Positions 8,682-19,400 of a stretch of 64,000 nucleotides of DNA are shown one piece after another (positions within the stretch are counted from its first letter, which is position 1; every line of letters starts with the position of its first letter). Made by a program: the position numbers and the translations under genes. The stretch is from the NCBI RefSeq assembly GCF_014841125.1, contig NZ_JACYTQ010000008.1, forward strand, positions 1 to 64,000, in the 5' to 3' direction. Source of the DNA: Echinicola arenosa. Lineage in GTDB: Bacteria; Bacteroidota; Bacteroidia; Cytophagales; Cyclobacteriaceae. The notes under the pieces were generated by a model that had not been told where the DNA came from, made no database searches, and saw only the letters and a list, made by a program, of their open reading frames with translations.

Positions 8682-11600
8682 TTAGAATTGTAGGTTAAAA
8701 CCAAACTTCACGGTAGTCGGTAATGGCAAAGACCCAAAATCAACTCCTTGCATGTGAGGCTGATAAGAATAGGACAAAACCGGATCAAGCCCTAAGTAAT
8801 CGGTAAGTGTCAGCAAGTTTTCGCCCGCGATATACACTTCCCCACCTTCAATGAAGCTGAGCCTACCCAATTGATAACTTAAGGTTACATTGTTCAATCG
8901 CAGGTACGATCCATCTTCAATCCACCTGTCTGAAAAGCGACTGTTTCCCATCGGATCTCCATACATCGCTTTGGGTATATCGGTTACCTGCCCATCTGTT
9001 TGCCACCTGCGGTCAGCTGCCAAGGATTGGTTTCTAAAGTCACTCAATGATTCCATTTCTCTCCTCACCCCATTGTAGATCTGATTACCAGAGCTAAAGG
9101 TAAATTGGGCCGAGAGTGATAATTTATGATACCTCACCTGCGTAAAAAAGCTCCCAAAAAAGTCAGGGGAAGCATTTCCTATTATGGTACGGTCTTGATC
9201 ATTGATCACACCATCGCCATTCAGGTCTTCAAAAGCTACATCTCCTGCATTAAACTGGTCACCTTTATAGTCTACCAAATTGAGCACATCTGCTTCTTCT
9301 TGCGTGCTGATGATCCCATTAGATACATAACCATAAAAACTATATGGATTTTGTCCCTCTGCCGATACTAGTGCCCAATCGCCAGGCATTTCACGGACGA
9401 GCTGACCATTTTCAGCCGCCATTTCGCTGATAACATTTTTGTTTTTGTTAATCGTACCGCCAATACTCCAATTCCAGTCACGCTGGTCAACTAAGCTAAA
9501 CTGAAGTCCAGCCTCGATTCCTTTGTTTTCCAGTTTGGCTCCATTGACATACATACTTTGAATTCCATACACGGAAGAAATTCCTTTGGGATAAATCACA
9601 TCTGATGAGATGGTTTGATATACTCCAATACTTGCCATCAACCGTTTATTAAAGAAACTACCATCAATGCCAGCATCCACTGTTTGATTTCGCTCCCAGG
9701 TCAGCTGGGTATTGGCCACATTCCCATTTACAATTCCTGCTAGTTGGCGGTAGGCCTGACTGGAAAAATATTGTTGGCTCAACCCTGTTGGGTATTGACT
9801 ATTGCCGGTAAGACCATAACCCAAATGGACATCCAGTTTGTCTACCTTTTGGTTGTCCATCAACCAAGGACTATTTTTAGCTTTCCAAGTCAATTCAAGT
9901 CCTGGAAACACACCTACTCTTCCGGTGTCTTTTCCTGTAGATGACGCTCCATCTGCAGCGACATTCAGTGAAGCCATAAATTGATCTGCAAATTGATAAT
10001 GTGCATAACCAAAGAGACTCATCCAGTTCCAAGAATTATAATATCCTGAAAAATACCTTCCGTCAGCCTCCACATAGGACAAGGTGGTGTAAAAATCGGA
10101 GCTGGTATTTCTCCCAAAACCTCCATCAAATTCATGGCGTGTCATCAAGCCTTGAAAGCCTATACCAGCATCCAGTTGGTTTCCTGCCAAAGCTGCAGAA
10201 TAGTCTGCATTTACTTTGTAAAACAGGTTGGAAACTTTACCGGTACCTGCTCTGGCAGTATTGAGTGCCACTCCTTCTTCCAAAGGAACAATCGTCTGAC
10301 TAGACCTTCCAGGAATGAATGAAGTTTGTCGTTTATAACTGCTGTAATAGCCGAATACACCTTGAATAAGGGTGTTGTCATTGGCTTGATAGTTAAGCCC
10401 CGTATTAAGGAACACATCAAAATTGTCCGACTCCATTTTGGTGTCATTCATGACGGATAAGGGATTGGAAACCCCAAACTGTCTCACAGCATCATAGGCT
10501 GGCAGCTGATTATTGTATTCGTCTTTCTTAAAAGGACTTAAGATGGGCGCTTTGTATAAAGCAGCCATCAGGGGATTGGAAGCATCAGAAAGGATCTGTT
10601 CATGAAGTTTACTGTTCCCATAGGTAAGCCCCATGGATGTTACCAATTGAAACTTCTGACTCAAAGCGATCTGCGCATTGAGGCGGGTGGTATAGCGGGT
10701 GAAATTGGTTTTATCCATGGTCCCACCTTGATTGCTGGCTCCAACAGATAAATCGTATTGGGCAATGGCATCTCCCCCCTTTACCCGAAGGTGATTAGAG
10801 GTCACGAAAGATGACCTATTGATCAGCTCTTGCCAGTTGGTCTGGTTATTATAGAGGAAATTATAATAATAATCTGGATCATCTCTTAGAAAAGGAAAAA
10901 GATCCAACATGTCCCCCATGTCTTCATAGCGGGTAAGTCCCACATCACCAATATAGCTTTTGAAATCGTCTACCCCCAACACAGGGAGTTCCTTGTTATT
11001 AAAAGCAACCCCATATTGACCAGAAAACTCAATAACGGTTTCCATATCATTGGGTGTTGAGGTTTCTATCAATAACACACCATTTGAACCTAGAGATCCG
11101 AATCGTGATGCTTCACTACCTTTTACCAATCGAATCTGGTCAATATCATTGACACTGATCACATTGAAAATACTGGAGGAATACCCTTCTATTATCGGTG
11201 AATTGTTCATATCGGGAAGATATGGCATCCCATTGATGACAATCAGCGGGCCATTGTTCGCTGTAAGGCTTCTGATACCTCTCAAGTTCACGTAAGCACC
11301 TTCTCCTGGCATGCCACTTTTATTAATGACATTTAATCCCGGAAAAGCCCCTTGCAGGACATCTTCCACATATAATGCACTGGGCTTGAAACGCTGGGCC
11401 TGCATTACTTCTGCTTCCATGGCTCCATTTGGAGCATTTTTAACCGGTATTTCATAGTAATCTGCAGTTTGGGGGATCAAAACAACTTCCAAGTAATCCC
11501 TTCCCAGTACAGGAATGATTTTTTCCTGATATCCTGGTGCCCAAACTTTAAGTTTCCCTGTTAATTGATCCACCTCCAGACTAAATTCACCTGATTCATC

Positions 11601-11786
11601 CGATTGTGCTGTACTTTCCTGCTTATCCAATGAGATATAGGCATTGCTGACAGGATCATTATCATAAGGGCTGAGTACTTTTCCCTTGAGTACTTGCTGG
11701 GCCATTGTTCCAGAGGCAAAGACCAAGAGCAAGGCGACAAGCACTCCTATTTTTTTGAATCTATTCATTGTTCCTTCAGTTTTCAT
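8682..11786 (-). CDS. SusC/RagA-like TonB-dependent outer-membrane transporter (pair 2)
   Basis: 1034-residue outer-membrane porin that imports oligosaccharides using TonB energy. Order: signal peptide, CarboxypepD-reg-like domain (VLKGKVLSPYDNDPVSNAYISLD, residues about 33-110), plug with LRGIRSLTANNGPLIVINGMPYL and DIDQIRLVKGSEASRFGSLGSNGVLLIETS (about 165-245), then the 22-strand barrel ending in an aromatic (FGFNLQF). The ATG at 11784-11786 overlaps the stop of the upstream fasciclin gene as ATGA, suggesting translational coupling. The next in-frame ATG (11768) would give a cleaner signal peptide (MNRFKKIGVLVALLL) and is the main alternative start. No N-terminal secretin/STN domain is visible. 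Confidence 0.94.
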   Translation of the reverse strand: MKTEGTMNRFKKIGVLVALLLVFASGTMAQQVLKGKVLSPYDNDPVSNAYISLDKQESTAQSDESGEFSLEVDQLTGKLKVWAPGYQEKIIPVLGRDYLEVVLIPQTADYYEIPVKNAPNGAMEAEVMQAQRFKPSALYVEDVLQGAFPGLNVINKSGMPGEGAYVNLRGIRSLTANNGPLIVINGMPYLPDMNNSPIIEGYSSSIFNVISVNDIDQIRLVKGSEASRFGSLGSNGVLLIETSTPNDMETVIEFSGQYGVAFNNKELPVLGVDDFKSYIGDVGLTRYEDMGDMLDLFPFLRDDPDYYYNFLYNNQTNWQELINRSSFVTSNHLRVKGGDAIAQYDLSVGASNQGGTMDKTNFTRYTTRLNAQIALSQKFQLVTSMGLTYGNSKLHEQILSDASNPLMAALYKAPILSPFKKDEYNNQLPAYDAVRQFGVSNPLSVMNDTKMESDNFDVFLNTGLNYQANDNTLIQGVFGYYSSYKRQTSFIPGRSSQTIVPLEEGVALNTARAGTGKVSNLFYKVNADYSAALAGNQLDAGIGFQGLMTRHEFDGGFGRNTSSDFYTTLSYVEADGRYFSGYYNSWNWMSLFGYAHYQFADQFMASLNVAADGASSTGKDTGRVGVFPGLELTWKAKNSPWLMDNQKVDKLDVHLGYGLTGNSQYPTGLSQQYFSSQAYRQLAGIVNGNVANTQLTWERNQTVDAGIDGSFFNKRLMASIGVYQTISSDVIYPKGISSVYGIQSMYVNGAKLENKGIEAGLQFSLVDQRDWNWSIGGTINKNKNVISEMAAENGQLVREMPGDWALVSAEGQNPYSFYGYVSNGIISTQEEADVLNLVDYKGDQFNAGDVAFEDLNGDGVINDQDRTIIGNASPDFFGSFFTQVRYHKLSLSAQFTFSSGNQIYNGVRREMESLSDFRNQSLAADRRWQTDGQVTDIPKAMYGDPMGNSRFSDRWIEDGSYLRLNNVTLSYQLGRLSFIEGGEVYIAGENLLTLTDYLGLDPVLSYSYQPHMQGVDFGSLPLPTTVKFGFNLQF

Positions 11787-13381
11787 CAGTAGTTATTTTG
11801 GGTGGGTACCAAAGCCCAGTGGTAAAGCTTCATTTCTTCTCTTGAGCTCTTGCCCAAAAGCGCTACCTCCACCTTGATTTTAAATGATCTCACCTCATTG
11901 CCTGAGATATTGACAATACCAACAAGACCACCCAGTCCGTCCCATTTCGTACCAGAAACAGTTCTAGTACTTCGATCATAATTCCATGGTGATGATGGCT
12001 CTACATTCAATTCGGAAGCAACCAGTTCACCATCTACATAGACATTGAGGAAAGGGTGATTTTTAGATTGTACCCCCATGTAGAGATTGTACTCCCCTGG
12101 TGGCACTTCCACTACTGAGGCTGTTGTGGAACCATCGTCATTTTTATCCAGCTTTACAGGGGTATAATCAACGGACAAAGGTTGACCTGGAATATTGTCT
12201 CCAAAAAGTCTGAGTATGGTGTAGGTTCCCGAAACATTCAAACTTGGAAAGGAGTAATTATCGGTTCCTTGAGATCGGATTTCGGTCGCATTGTTAAAAG
12301 TAAACAACTCATCACGCTGCTCATCTGGAACAAATTCGTAATAGTAAAATAATTGCTTAATGGCTGATATATGGACATTGTTAGGAATTTTCAGGAAGTT
12401 AACATCATAGACCCTTCCATTACTCATGCGCTTGAATTGAGGATTTACTCCTTGCACAGAAGTTTTCCATAGCTTACCGAATGCTGATACGAGATCCTCT
12501 TCACTGCCATAATCCTCCACCACCTTATCATAAAAAACGGCATCCATGATCCAGTTCCATGCTGTAAGCGAGTCAGATTGAATAAAAGGCTTTCCAAACT
12601 GATCATATAGTCCCAATAAATTGTCAAAACAGGTTTCCACCACCTCATTGCTCGGAACAAACATGGTTACCTGAGAGAATTCTGACCTAAAGTCAACTTC
12701 TTCGAAAATTGGGTTTTCAATGACGAAAGCAGAATCATAAATGGTATTACCTGATTTGTCCACTCCAATAGGAATACTGTTCGATGCATCAAAAACGGTA
12801 TCATTTTTTGCAAAAACAGAATCCCTGATCATGGAATAGTCATCAGAAAGACTATACAAGTAGTCATAGACGCTTTGGTCTGGCACCATCAATTCGCTGA
12901 TTTCATGAACTACCCCATTTTGGCAAAATTGATTACCATTGGTAACCATGGCATCTGCTACCATGATATTTTCTTCTGAAACCCTGGTTACCGGAATATA
13001 TTTTCCGTTTAGAGATCGAAGCCTGAGTCCATCCCTTAATTTACTCATGTCATAAGTCAGGTTATTGACATGATAGCGAAGCACAAATTCAGCTTCAAGA
13101 TCCATTGCCTGCAACGCCTCCATGGCATCATTGTTCACTGCCCATACCGACAAATACTGGTCTCTTGTAAGTTCTTCCGCAATACCATTGGCTTCCAATG
13201 CCTCAACAAATTTGCTGTACTCTGGCTTGCTTTTAAGATAATCCAATAAGTTAAGTGAAGAGACCACATGGCTCTCATCAGCACCTTCCAATCCATAATG
13301 CTCATCCCAAGTCTCCTTGCAGGAAAAGCAGCAGATCAAAAGCATTCCGATAATATATTTAAGATTTTTCATTTGCTTCAT
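11786..13381 (-). CDS. Fasciclin (FAS1) domain lipoprotein
   Basis: 531-residue lipoprotein (Cys21) with two FAS1-like modules (about residues 45-170 and 175-345). The cues are NLLDYLKSKPEYSKFVEAL, YLSVWAVNNDAMEAL, NGVVHEISELMVPDQSVYDYL and VTMFVPSNEVVE. A C-terminal beta-rich domain (about 365-531, GTYTILRLFGDN...PPGEYNLYMGVQSK...FLNVYVDGELV) looks like a carbohydrate-binding sandwich. FAS1 domains are adhesion modules; no enzyme motif is seen. It lies between a fasciclin paralogue (2 bp upstream) and susC pair 2 (4-bp overlap), the position where SusE/SusF-type accessory binders are normally encoded. Surface glycan binding is therefore inferred. Confidence 0.82.
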   Translation of the reverse strand: MKQMKNLKYIIGMLLICCFSCKETWDEHYGLEGADESHVVSSLNLLDYLKSKPEYSKFVEALEANGIAEELTRDQYLSVWAVNNDAMEALQAMDLEAEFVLRYHVNNLTYDMSKLRDGLRLRSLNGKYIPVTRVSEENIMVADAMVTNGNQFCQNGVVHEISELMVPDQSVYDYLYSLSDDYSMIRDSVFAKNDTVFDASNSIPIGVDKSGNTIYDSAFVIENPIFEEVDFRSEFSQVTMFVPSNEVVETCFDNLLGLYDQFGKPFIQSDSLTAWNWIMDAVFYDKVVEDYGSEEDLVSAFGKLWKTSVQGVNPQFKRMSNGRVYDVNFLKIPNNVHISAIKQLFYYYEFVPDEQRDELFTFNNATEIRSQGTDNYSFPSLNVSGTYTILRLFGDNIPGQPLSVDYTPVKLDKNDDGSTTASVVEVPPGEYNLYMGVQSKNHPFLNVYVDGELVASELNVEPSSPWNYDRSTRTVSGTKWDGLGGLVGIVNISGNEVRSFKIKVEVALLGKSSREEMKLYHWALVPTQNNY

Positions 13382-13383
13382 TT

Positions 13384-14979
13384 TTAGTCTACAGGAGTAA
13401 ATCGAATATGATCCAGCGTAAGTAACTCCCCATCTATGGCCACTATTCTCAGGGTATGACTGGAGGTTTCATCAAAGGTGAACGAACTGGTCATTCTTCT
13501 TTCCAAGGCCCTATCATACTTGCTGTTGGATATTGGCCATTGGCTGCCCAGACGCTTGCCGTCCATGGAGCACTGCAGGTAGCCGGTATTGGATGAGGCC
13601 TTATAACTCAAATAGATCATGGTGATTTCATAACTCCCCTTGATCAATACCGGAGTTTCCATCTCCACCCATCCAGAAGGCCCGAGTTCAAGGCGTAAGT
13701 GGTCATGGTTAAGCGCATCCGCATACCAAATCCCATCTGCTCCTCTGTTATTCCGATAACTCACCACATTGGATTTATATTCAGGAGTGGACTTCCAATT
13801 ATAGCAAGTCACTTCTTCTTCTGTAATGGTCCTGGTGTAAGTAGAACCCAAACTTGGATTCTGATATTGGTCACATATGGCTTGTAGGTCTGAATAATCT
13901 GTCAAGTCCCACAATACCGTCACCCTTTTTGGGGTAAAAAGAGGCATCCAATTATTTATCTCGTGAATGACTCCATTTTTACAATTGATGTTCTCTTGGA
14001 TAAAATGGACACCGCTACCTATCTCCTCATCAAAATTGATCACCAATTGGCCAGACTGATCTGAAAAATTAAGCACTTCATTTGTAGCGATAGTATTGAT
14101 ATTCATCGAGCTCTCACCATCTGGAAAAGCCCCTAAATCGGCAAAAGATCTAAGTTGATTTAACAAATGATAATCAACATATTTAAAAAGTGGATTTTCA
14201 GGATCAGTATAGTTATCATCAGCCACTTCCAATTTGGCTGCCAGATCAGCAAGGCTCATAATTCCTTCCTGCGCATAGACCTCATTGGGCACTGCAAAGG
14301 CGGTCAATCGAATTCTATATTCCAAAGGATTTCCTTCTGCATCACTTCCTTCCACCACAACCGTGTTGAGTATTTCATTTCTTCCTGTGGCTTGGACGGC
14401 TTCACGGAAGATACTGAACCGCTCTTCTGCCAAACGGTCCATGATGGTAGCCCTTACAGGAACCAAAACATCCTCTAATCCATGGATAACTCCATTGGTC
14501 GCTTTAATATCCAATTCTTCAATCCTGGATTCACCATTGATGTAAATGGCGTTCAGACCACCTTCCCTGAATTCTATGGACAAATTATCATCTGTAGCAT
14601 TCCGGTCGTTGATCGTTCCATTTTCAAATTGGCTTTGTGTAATTTCCTTGGAATAAATGGTATGATATTTCACCAGATATTCAGCATCCTCTTTCGGTAT
14701 CTCCGTAACATTGGCAAAGCCATTGTTTTCCAAATAACGTTTTACCCCTTCATTACTTGGTGCAAAAACCGTATAGACACTTCTCAGATTAAGGGTATTA
14801 TACATGTCTGCATGTCTCATCAGCTCCACCCAAAGTGAATATTCTTCTGAACGTGAATCCAGTAAAGATGCTATAGGGAGTTCTTCAAAGGCTGTGAAAG
14901 TGGTGTTCTCATAAGGATCTTCACAGGATCCCAGGGCCATGAATAGCCCCAAAAGGTATATCAAATAAGTCTTTTTCAT
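13384..14979 (-). CDS. Fasciclin (FAS1) domain lipoprotein with C-terminal beta domain
   Basis: 531-residue lipoprotein (lipobox MALGSC, Cys19). The first FAS1 module has LWVELMRHADMYNTL, VYTVFAPSNEGVKRYLENNGF and NGVIHGLEDVLVPV (about 37-165). The second has SIFREAVQATGRNEIL, FAVPNEVYAQEGI and NGVIHEINNWMPLFTPK (about 180-345). The C-terminal region has two Trp/Tyr-rich beta segments (WVEMETPVLIKGSYEITMIYLSYK; HTLRIVAIDGELLTLDHIRF). It is the same length as its downstream neighbour but clearly diverged, so an old duplication is possible. It starts 7 bp after susD pair 1. A surface glycan-binding or adhesion role is inferred from position. Confidence 0.82.
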   Translation of the reverse strand: MKKTYLIYLLGLFMALGSCEDPYENTTFTAFEELPIASLLDSRSEEYSLWVELMRHADMYNTLNLRSVYTVFAPSNEGVKRYLENNGFANVTEIPKEDAEYLVKYHTIYSKEITQSQFENGTINDRNATDDNLSIEFREGGLNAIYINGESRIEELDIKATNGVIHGLEDVLVPVRATIMDRLAEERFSIFREAVQATGRNEILNTVVVEGSDAEGNPLEYRIRLTAFAVPNEVYAQEGIMSLADLAAKLEVADDNYTDPENPLFKYVDYHLLNQLRSFADLGAFPDGESSMNINTIATNEVLNFSDQSGQLVINFDEEIGSGVHFIQENINCKNGVIHEINNWMPLFTPKRVTVLWDLTDYSDLQAICDQYQNPSLGSTYTRTITEEEVTCYNWKSTPEYKSNVVSYRNNRGADGIWYADALNHDHLRLELGPSGWVEMETPVLIKGSYEITMIYLSYKASSNTGYLQCSMDGKRLGSQWPISNSKYDRALERRMTSSFTFDETSSHTLRIVAIDGELLTLDHIRFTPVD

Positions 14980-14986
14980 GGCTAGG

Positions 14987-16456
14987 TTAATTTAGGTTAT
15001 CGTAATATGGGTTTTGGACCAAAAGTCTATTGGCTGACAATTCATTAATGTGTATGGGTAGATAATGACTGTTTTCATCCAAAAGCTTGGACCGAATGAT
15101 GGGAGCAGAACTTGCTGGAGCAGTCAACAAGACTTGTGTGATCAGGTAATCTTTGTATTGGTAATTGTTCCTGCTTCCCACACGAAGGAGGTCGTACCAG
15201 TTTTTTCCTTCTCCCACAAACTCCCGTGCTCTTTCGTCCATCACCAGCTGTAGCATTTCTAGCTCGGTACTGGCCGAAGATACCGGGGCTGAGATTTGGG
15301 CCCTTTCTCTGATCGCATTAACGATTTCTACAGCTTCATCATAACTGTTTGTTCCCTTCATCACCAATGCTTCTGCTTTCATCAAATAGATATCCGCGAT
15401 ACGATAAATAATCCAGTTTTGATCGCTGTATGTTCTAGGAATTCCTGTACCTGCTTCTGCTCCTAAATATTTCCATACTTTGGAATCCTCTTCGGTATAA
15501 GAAGCACCTTTGCCACGAATGTCCTCTTCTTCTTGTTGAAAAAGCTGCGCGGTGTTTTCGGAAATTACATAGCGGCTATTGGTTCCAAACCAAGACACCA
15601 AACTATTGGTCTGGTTTTTATCAAATTCATATTGAAGTTCAAAAATCCCCTCGTTGGAATTACCAGGGTTGAATATGGTGTACCAGTTGTTGTTGTTATT
15701 CATCATCCCTTGAAGCAAACCAAGCTGCCCACTATTGATGACAGCATCACAAGCCGCGATAGACTTATCATATTCTTCCGTCCACAAATAGACATCTGCC
15801 AAAGTAGCATAGATGGCCCATTTGGTGGAACGTCCTTTGGTTTCCCAAATCGTAGGAGCGATCTCTTTAGAATACTCCAGTGCTCCTTCGAGATCCGATT
15901 TGATTTGTTGATACACTTCATTGGCAGGCGACTTTTCCTTCTCAAAAGACTGGCTGTCATCCATGTAAGGTTCCGTAATCAAAGGAACATCTCTAAAATT
16001 TCTAACCAAATAGAAATATGCAAGTCCTCTGAGGAAATACGCTTCTGAAAGGTAAGACTGCATGACATTTTCACTAAATGATGGATCTTTATCCACCACG
16101 GTAGGGCCATATTTAATGACCATGTTAGCATAGTTGATGACCTGATAAAACTTATCCCATTTGACAAATTCATTACCAGGACCAATGTCCCATTGATTGA
16201 TGCGGTAGATATCTACATCGATGGTTCCAAAGCCCATGGAAAGTCCATTGCCTCTCATTTCACCCCAAACCAGCATTTGCTCCATGGATTCACGCAGCCG
16301 TACATATCCGGCTCCCAGCACTGCCTCTACTTCTTCTTTATTGGCCCAATATTCGTCGCTGACCTGGTTATTTTCAGGTTGCAGTTCTAGCCAATCGTTA
16401 CAAGAACTCAAAGACAATGTCAATATCGTTAGTAAGAATATATATATCTTTTTCAT
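14987..16456 (-). CDS. SusD/RagB-like surface glycan-binding lipoprotein (pair 1)
   Basis: 489-residue SusD homologue (lipobox LSLSSC, Cys19, then NDWLELQPENNQVSDEYW). Typical features are SEAYFLRGLAYFYLVRNFRDVPLITEPY with the TPR-like helices, WAIYATLADVYLWTEEYDKSIAACD, WIIYRIADIYLMKAEALV and RAREFVGEGKNWYDLLRVG near the C-terminus. It follows susC pair 1 by 11 bp and forms the extracellular lid of that transporter. This protein is closer to canonical SusD than the pair 2 protein. Confidence 0.95.
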   Translation of the reverse strand: MKKIYIFLLTILTLSLSSCNDWLELQPENNQVSDEYWANKEEVEAVLGAGYVRLRESMEQMLVWGEMRGNGLSMGFGTIDVDIYRINQWDIGPGNEFVKWDKFYQVINYANMVIKYGPTVVDKDPSFSENVMQSYLSEAYFLRGLAYFYLVRNFRDVPLITEPYMDDSQSFEKEKSPANEVYQQIKSDLEGALEYSKEIAPTIWETKGRSTKWAIYATLADVYLWTEEYDKSIAACDAVINSGQLGLLQGMMNNNNNWYTIFNPGNSNEGIFELQYEFDKNQTNSLVSWFGTNSRYVISENTAQLFQQEEEDIRGKGASYTEEDSKVWKYLGAEAGTGIPRTYSDQNWIIYRIADIYLMKAEALVMKGTNSYDEAVEIVNAIRERAQISAPVSSASTELEMLQLVMDERAREFVGEGKNWYDLLRVGSRNNYQYKDYLITQVLLTAPASSAPIIRSKLLDENSHYLPIHINELSANRLLVQNPYYDNLN

Positions 16457-16467
16457 GATTTGCTCGA

Positions 16468-19400
16468 TTAGAAGTTCATATTTACACCCAGCGCAAATCG
16501 CTTTGGACGTGGTGTTGCAGCCTTGTCCACACTGAGCATATAGATGTTACTGGAAAGATTCACTTCAGGATCCTGACCGGAATAATTGGTCCAAGTATAA
16601 AGGTCCTGTGCGGTAAAGAAAATATCGAATCGTTCGATTTTGTTCTTGGTTAAGAAGGCTTTCGGAAGTGAATACCTCAAGGAAACCGTCTTTAATCTTA
16701 TAAAAGAACCATCTTCCACAAACCTGTCTGAGCCTAGGTAATTGTAACCTTCATTGTAAAGGGCCCTTGGAATATCGGTATCATCTCCCTCCAGTCTCCA
16801 ACGCTGAAGCACGGCCGTACTTTGATTGGCCGTTCCGTACATGTTTTCCGTATTGATACGGGTTTGGTTGACGATTTTCTGTCCAAATCTTCCATGCAGA
16901 AAGGTGGTGAACATAAAGTTTTTCCAACGAAGATTGAATCCACCACCTGCTGTAAAGACCGGCATGGCATTTCCCAGATAAACAATGTCATATTGGTCTA
17001 TCACACCATCACCATTTACATCTTCGTATTTGGCATCACCCGGATACACCCGTCTATTTCCATTTTGCATATAGACCAATTCACCATCGATGTCATACAT
17101 TAAGTTACCTTCGTTATCCTTTGCATAGGTCTCTTCTCCATTTTGGTAAACACCCTCATAGCGGTATCCATAAAAGGAGCCAATAGGATTTCCCTCCACG
17201 ATCTTATGTGCATAATTTCCATTGTCGAAGGTGTAATTTTCGAACAGCATATTGTCCGGAAGCGACACCACTTCATTGCGGTTTCTGGCAAGATTGAAAT
17301 TAAATGATAGGCCCAAGTCTTCACGTCTGATGGCATCATAGTTAAAAATCAACTCCCATCCCCTGTTGTATACTTCTCCGGAATTGTAATACCTTACTTC
17401 AGAAAATCCGGTCGAAGAAGGTAGGCTATAGTCTTTCTGGAGCAGGTCTGTCGTTGCACGGTCATAAACTTCGGCGGTGACATAAAGTCTACCTTGCATC
17501 AAAGAAAGGTCAATTCCAATATTAGACTGCGTGATGGTTTCCCAACGGAGGTTTTCCAGCTGGATGCTGGCAGGAGAAATGGCCACCATATCCATATATC
17601 CAGGGGTAATCGGACTGAAAGTACCGATATAAGGAAAGGCTCCTCCGGGAGGATTTCCACTTTTACCCCAGCTGAAACGTAATTTACCTAATTCTATTCC
17701 TGCGATTCCGTCCATAAATGGCTCATCGCCAAACTGCCATGCCAGACCAAGGGAAGGGAATCCTGCCCAACGATTGCTTGCACCCAGGCTAGAATTGGCT
17801 TCCCAGCGGTAGCCCCCGGAAATGATGTATTTACCATTAAAGGTATAATGCCCGTTGGCGATGGCTGCAATCCTTCTTGACATCGAGTTATCTGATTTCA
17901 TGGAAGCCACGGCAGCACCATCTGTAGGGTCACTTAAAGGACCCGAAGCGTTACCGCTTGTTTCGCTGACATATCCAAAACTTCTAGCTTCGTTGGTCTG
18001 CACCAAACCACTCATGATGACGTGGTGCTTATCTGTAATGGCTTTGTTAAAGATCAGCTTGTTTTCAGTGTTGATGTAAAGTTGATCGGATAGCAGGTCA
18101 GAGCTCCTGTTAAAATAAGGATCTGTCCAAAGTACGCCTGTAACGGACTGAGGTAGAAATTTCCTGTTCTTGGTAGTCCTGGCATCAAAACCTACCGTAC
18201 CTGAATATTCTAAGTCCGGATTAAATCGATAGCGCAAACGGAAAATCACCCTGGCATTGTCTGCTTTGGTTTCGTTGCTGGACTCATTGACCAAAGCCAC
18301 TGGATTATAATACTTGTTGGAGGCGTAGCTTCCCTGAAAGTTCTCTAGTGGTGTAAAATACTCAGAAGTCCGGTTGCCATTATCATCCAACACATAAGGA
18401 CTCATATTCGGCATTTTAAACATGGCCATGCCTCGAGCAGAGGACATACCGCTTTCCGACCAGTTAGCATCTTTCAAACTCTGCGAATAGGACATGTCTG
18501 CATTGACACTCAATTTATTTGAAAACTTATAGGTCACACTGGCCATTGAATTAAAACGATCCAATGAGGTTCCCATCGTCGTACCTACATCTCTTAAATA
18601 CCCCAATGAAACTCTGTAAATGGCCTTATCTCCACCACCACTCAGAGAGAAGTTATTATCTAAAAAATAGCCTAATTGGGTAACTTCGTTGACCCAATTG
18701 GTATTTTGATTGTACTCATCAAAGTACACCCACTCTGGGTCAAAGTTAATCTCCTGAGTCTGAAAAAGTCCTTGTGTATAGCCTGATCCAGAAAGATAAC
18801 CTACGTCATTGATGGAATTCCATATGCCATCTTGCATCAGGCTGACATACTGCGCGCCATCCAGCAAAGGAATTGTATTGGGTTCTCTTTTGACTTCAGA
18901 CTTGGTGGAAAAGGAAAAGCGTGTCTTACCTTTTCTCCCTTTCTTGGTCTTAAAAACCAACACGCCATTTGCCCCCTGAGAACCCCAAATAGCCGTGGCA
19001 GCAGCATCCTTGAGTACTTCTATGGACTCGATATCATTTGGGGAGATATTTACGAGTGCCCCAAAGTCCTGGTCATTGGCCGTGGCAAAGTTAAAATCAT
19101 CACCAAAATTGGTAGGATAAGGTACTCCATCCACTACAATCAGTGGTTCAGAATTGGCATTCAAAGAAGAGGTACCCCGAATCCTGATGGAACTTCTGGA
19201 TCCAGGATCAGCACCAGAAATGATATCCACATTGGCCATCCTACCTTGGAGACCTGACTCAATTGAGGTCATGGGTACTTCTTCCAACTTTTTGACATCA
19301 AAGCGCTGGCTAGAAGACACTTGCTCTCTTTCACTGATGCCCAATGAGTTGACTTCTACCCGCTCCGCTACCACTTCTGCACTACCATACTCAAAAGCAT

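Noticed and set aside
15533-16048. 171-codon plus-strand ORF
   Set aside because: Lies entirely antisense to the well-supported SusD gene; its translation shows no domain.
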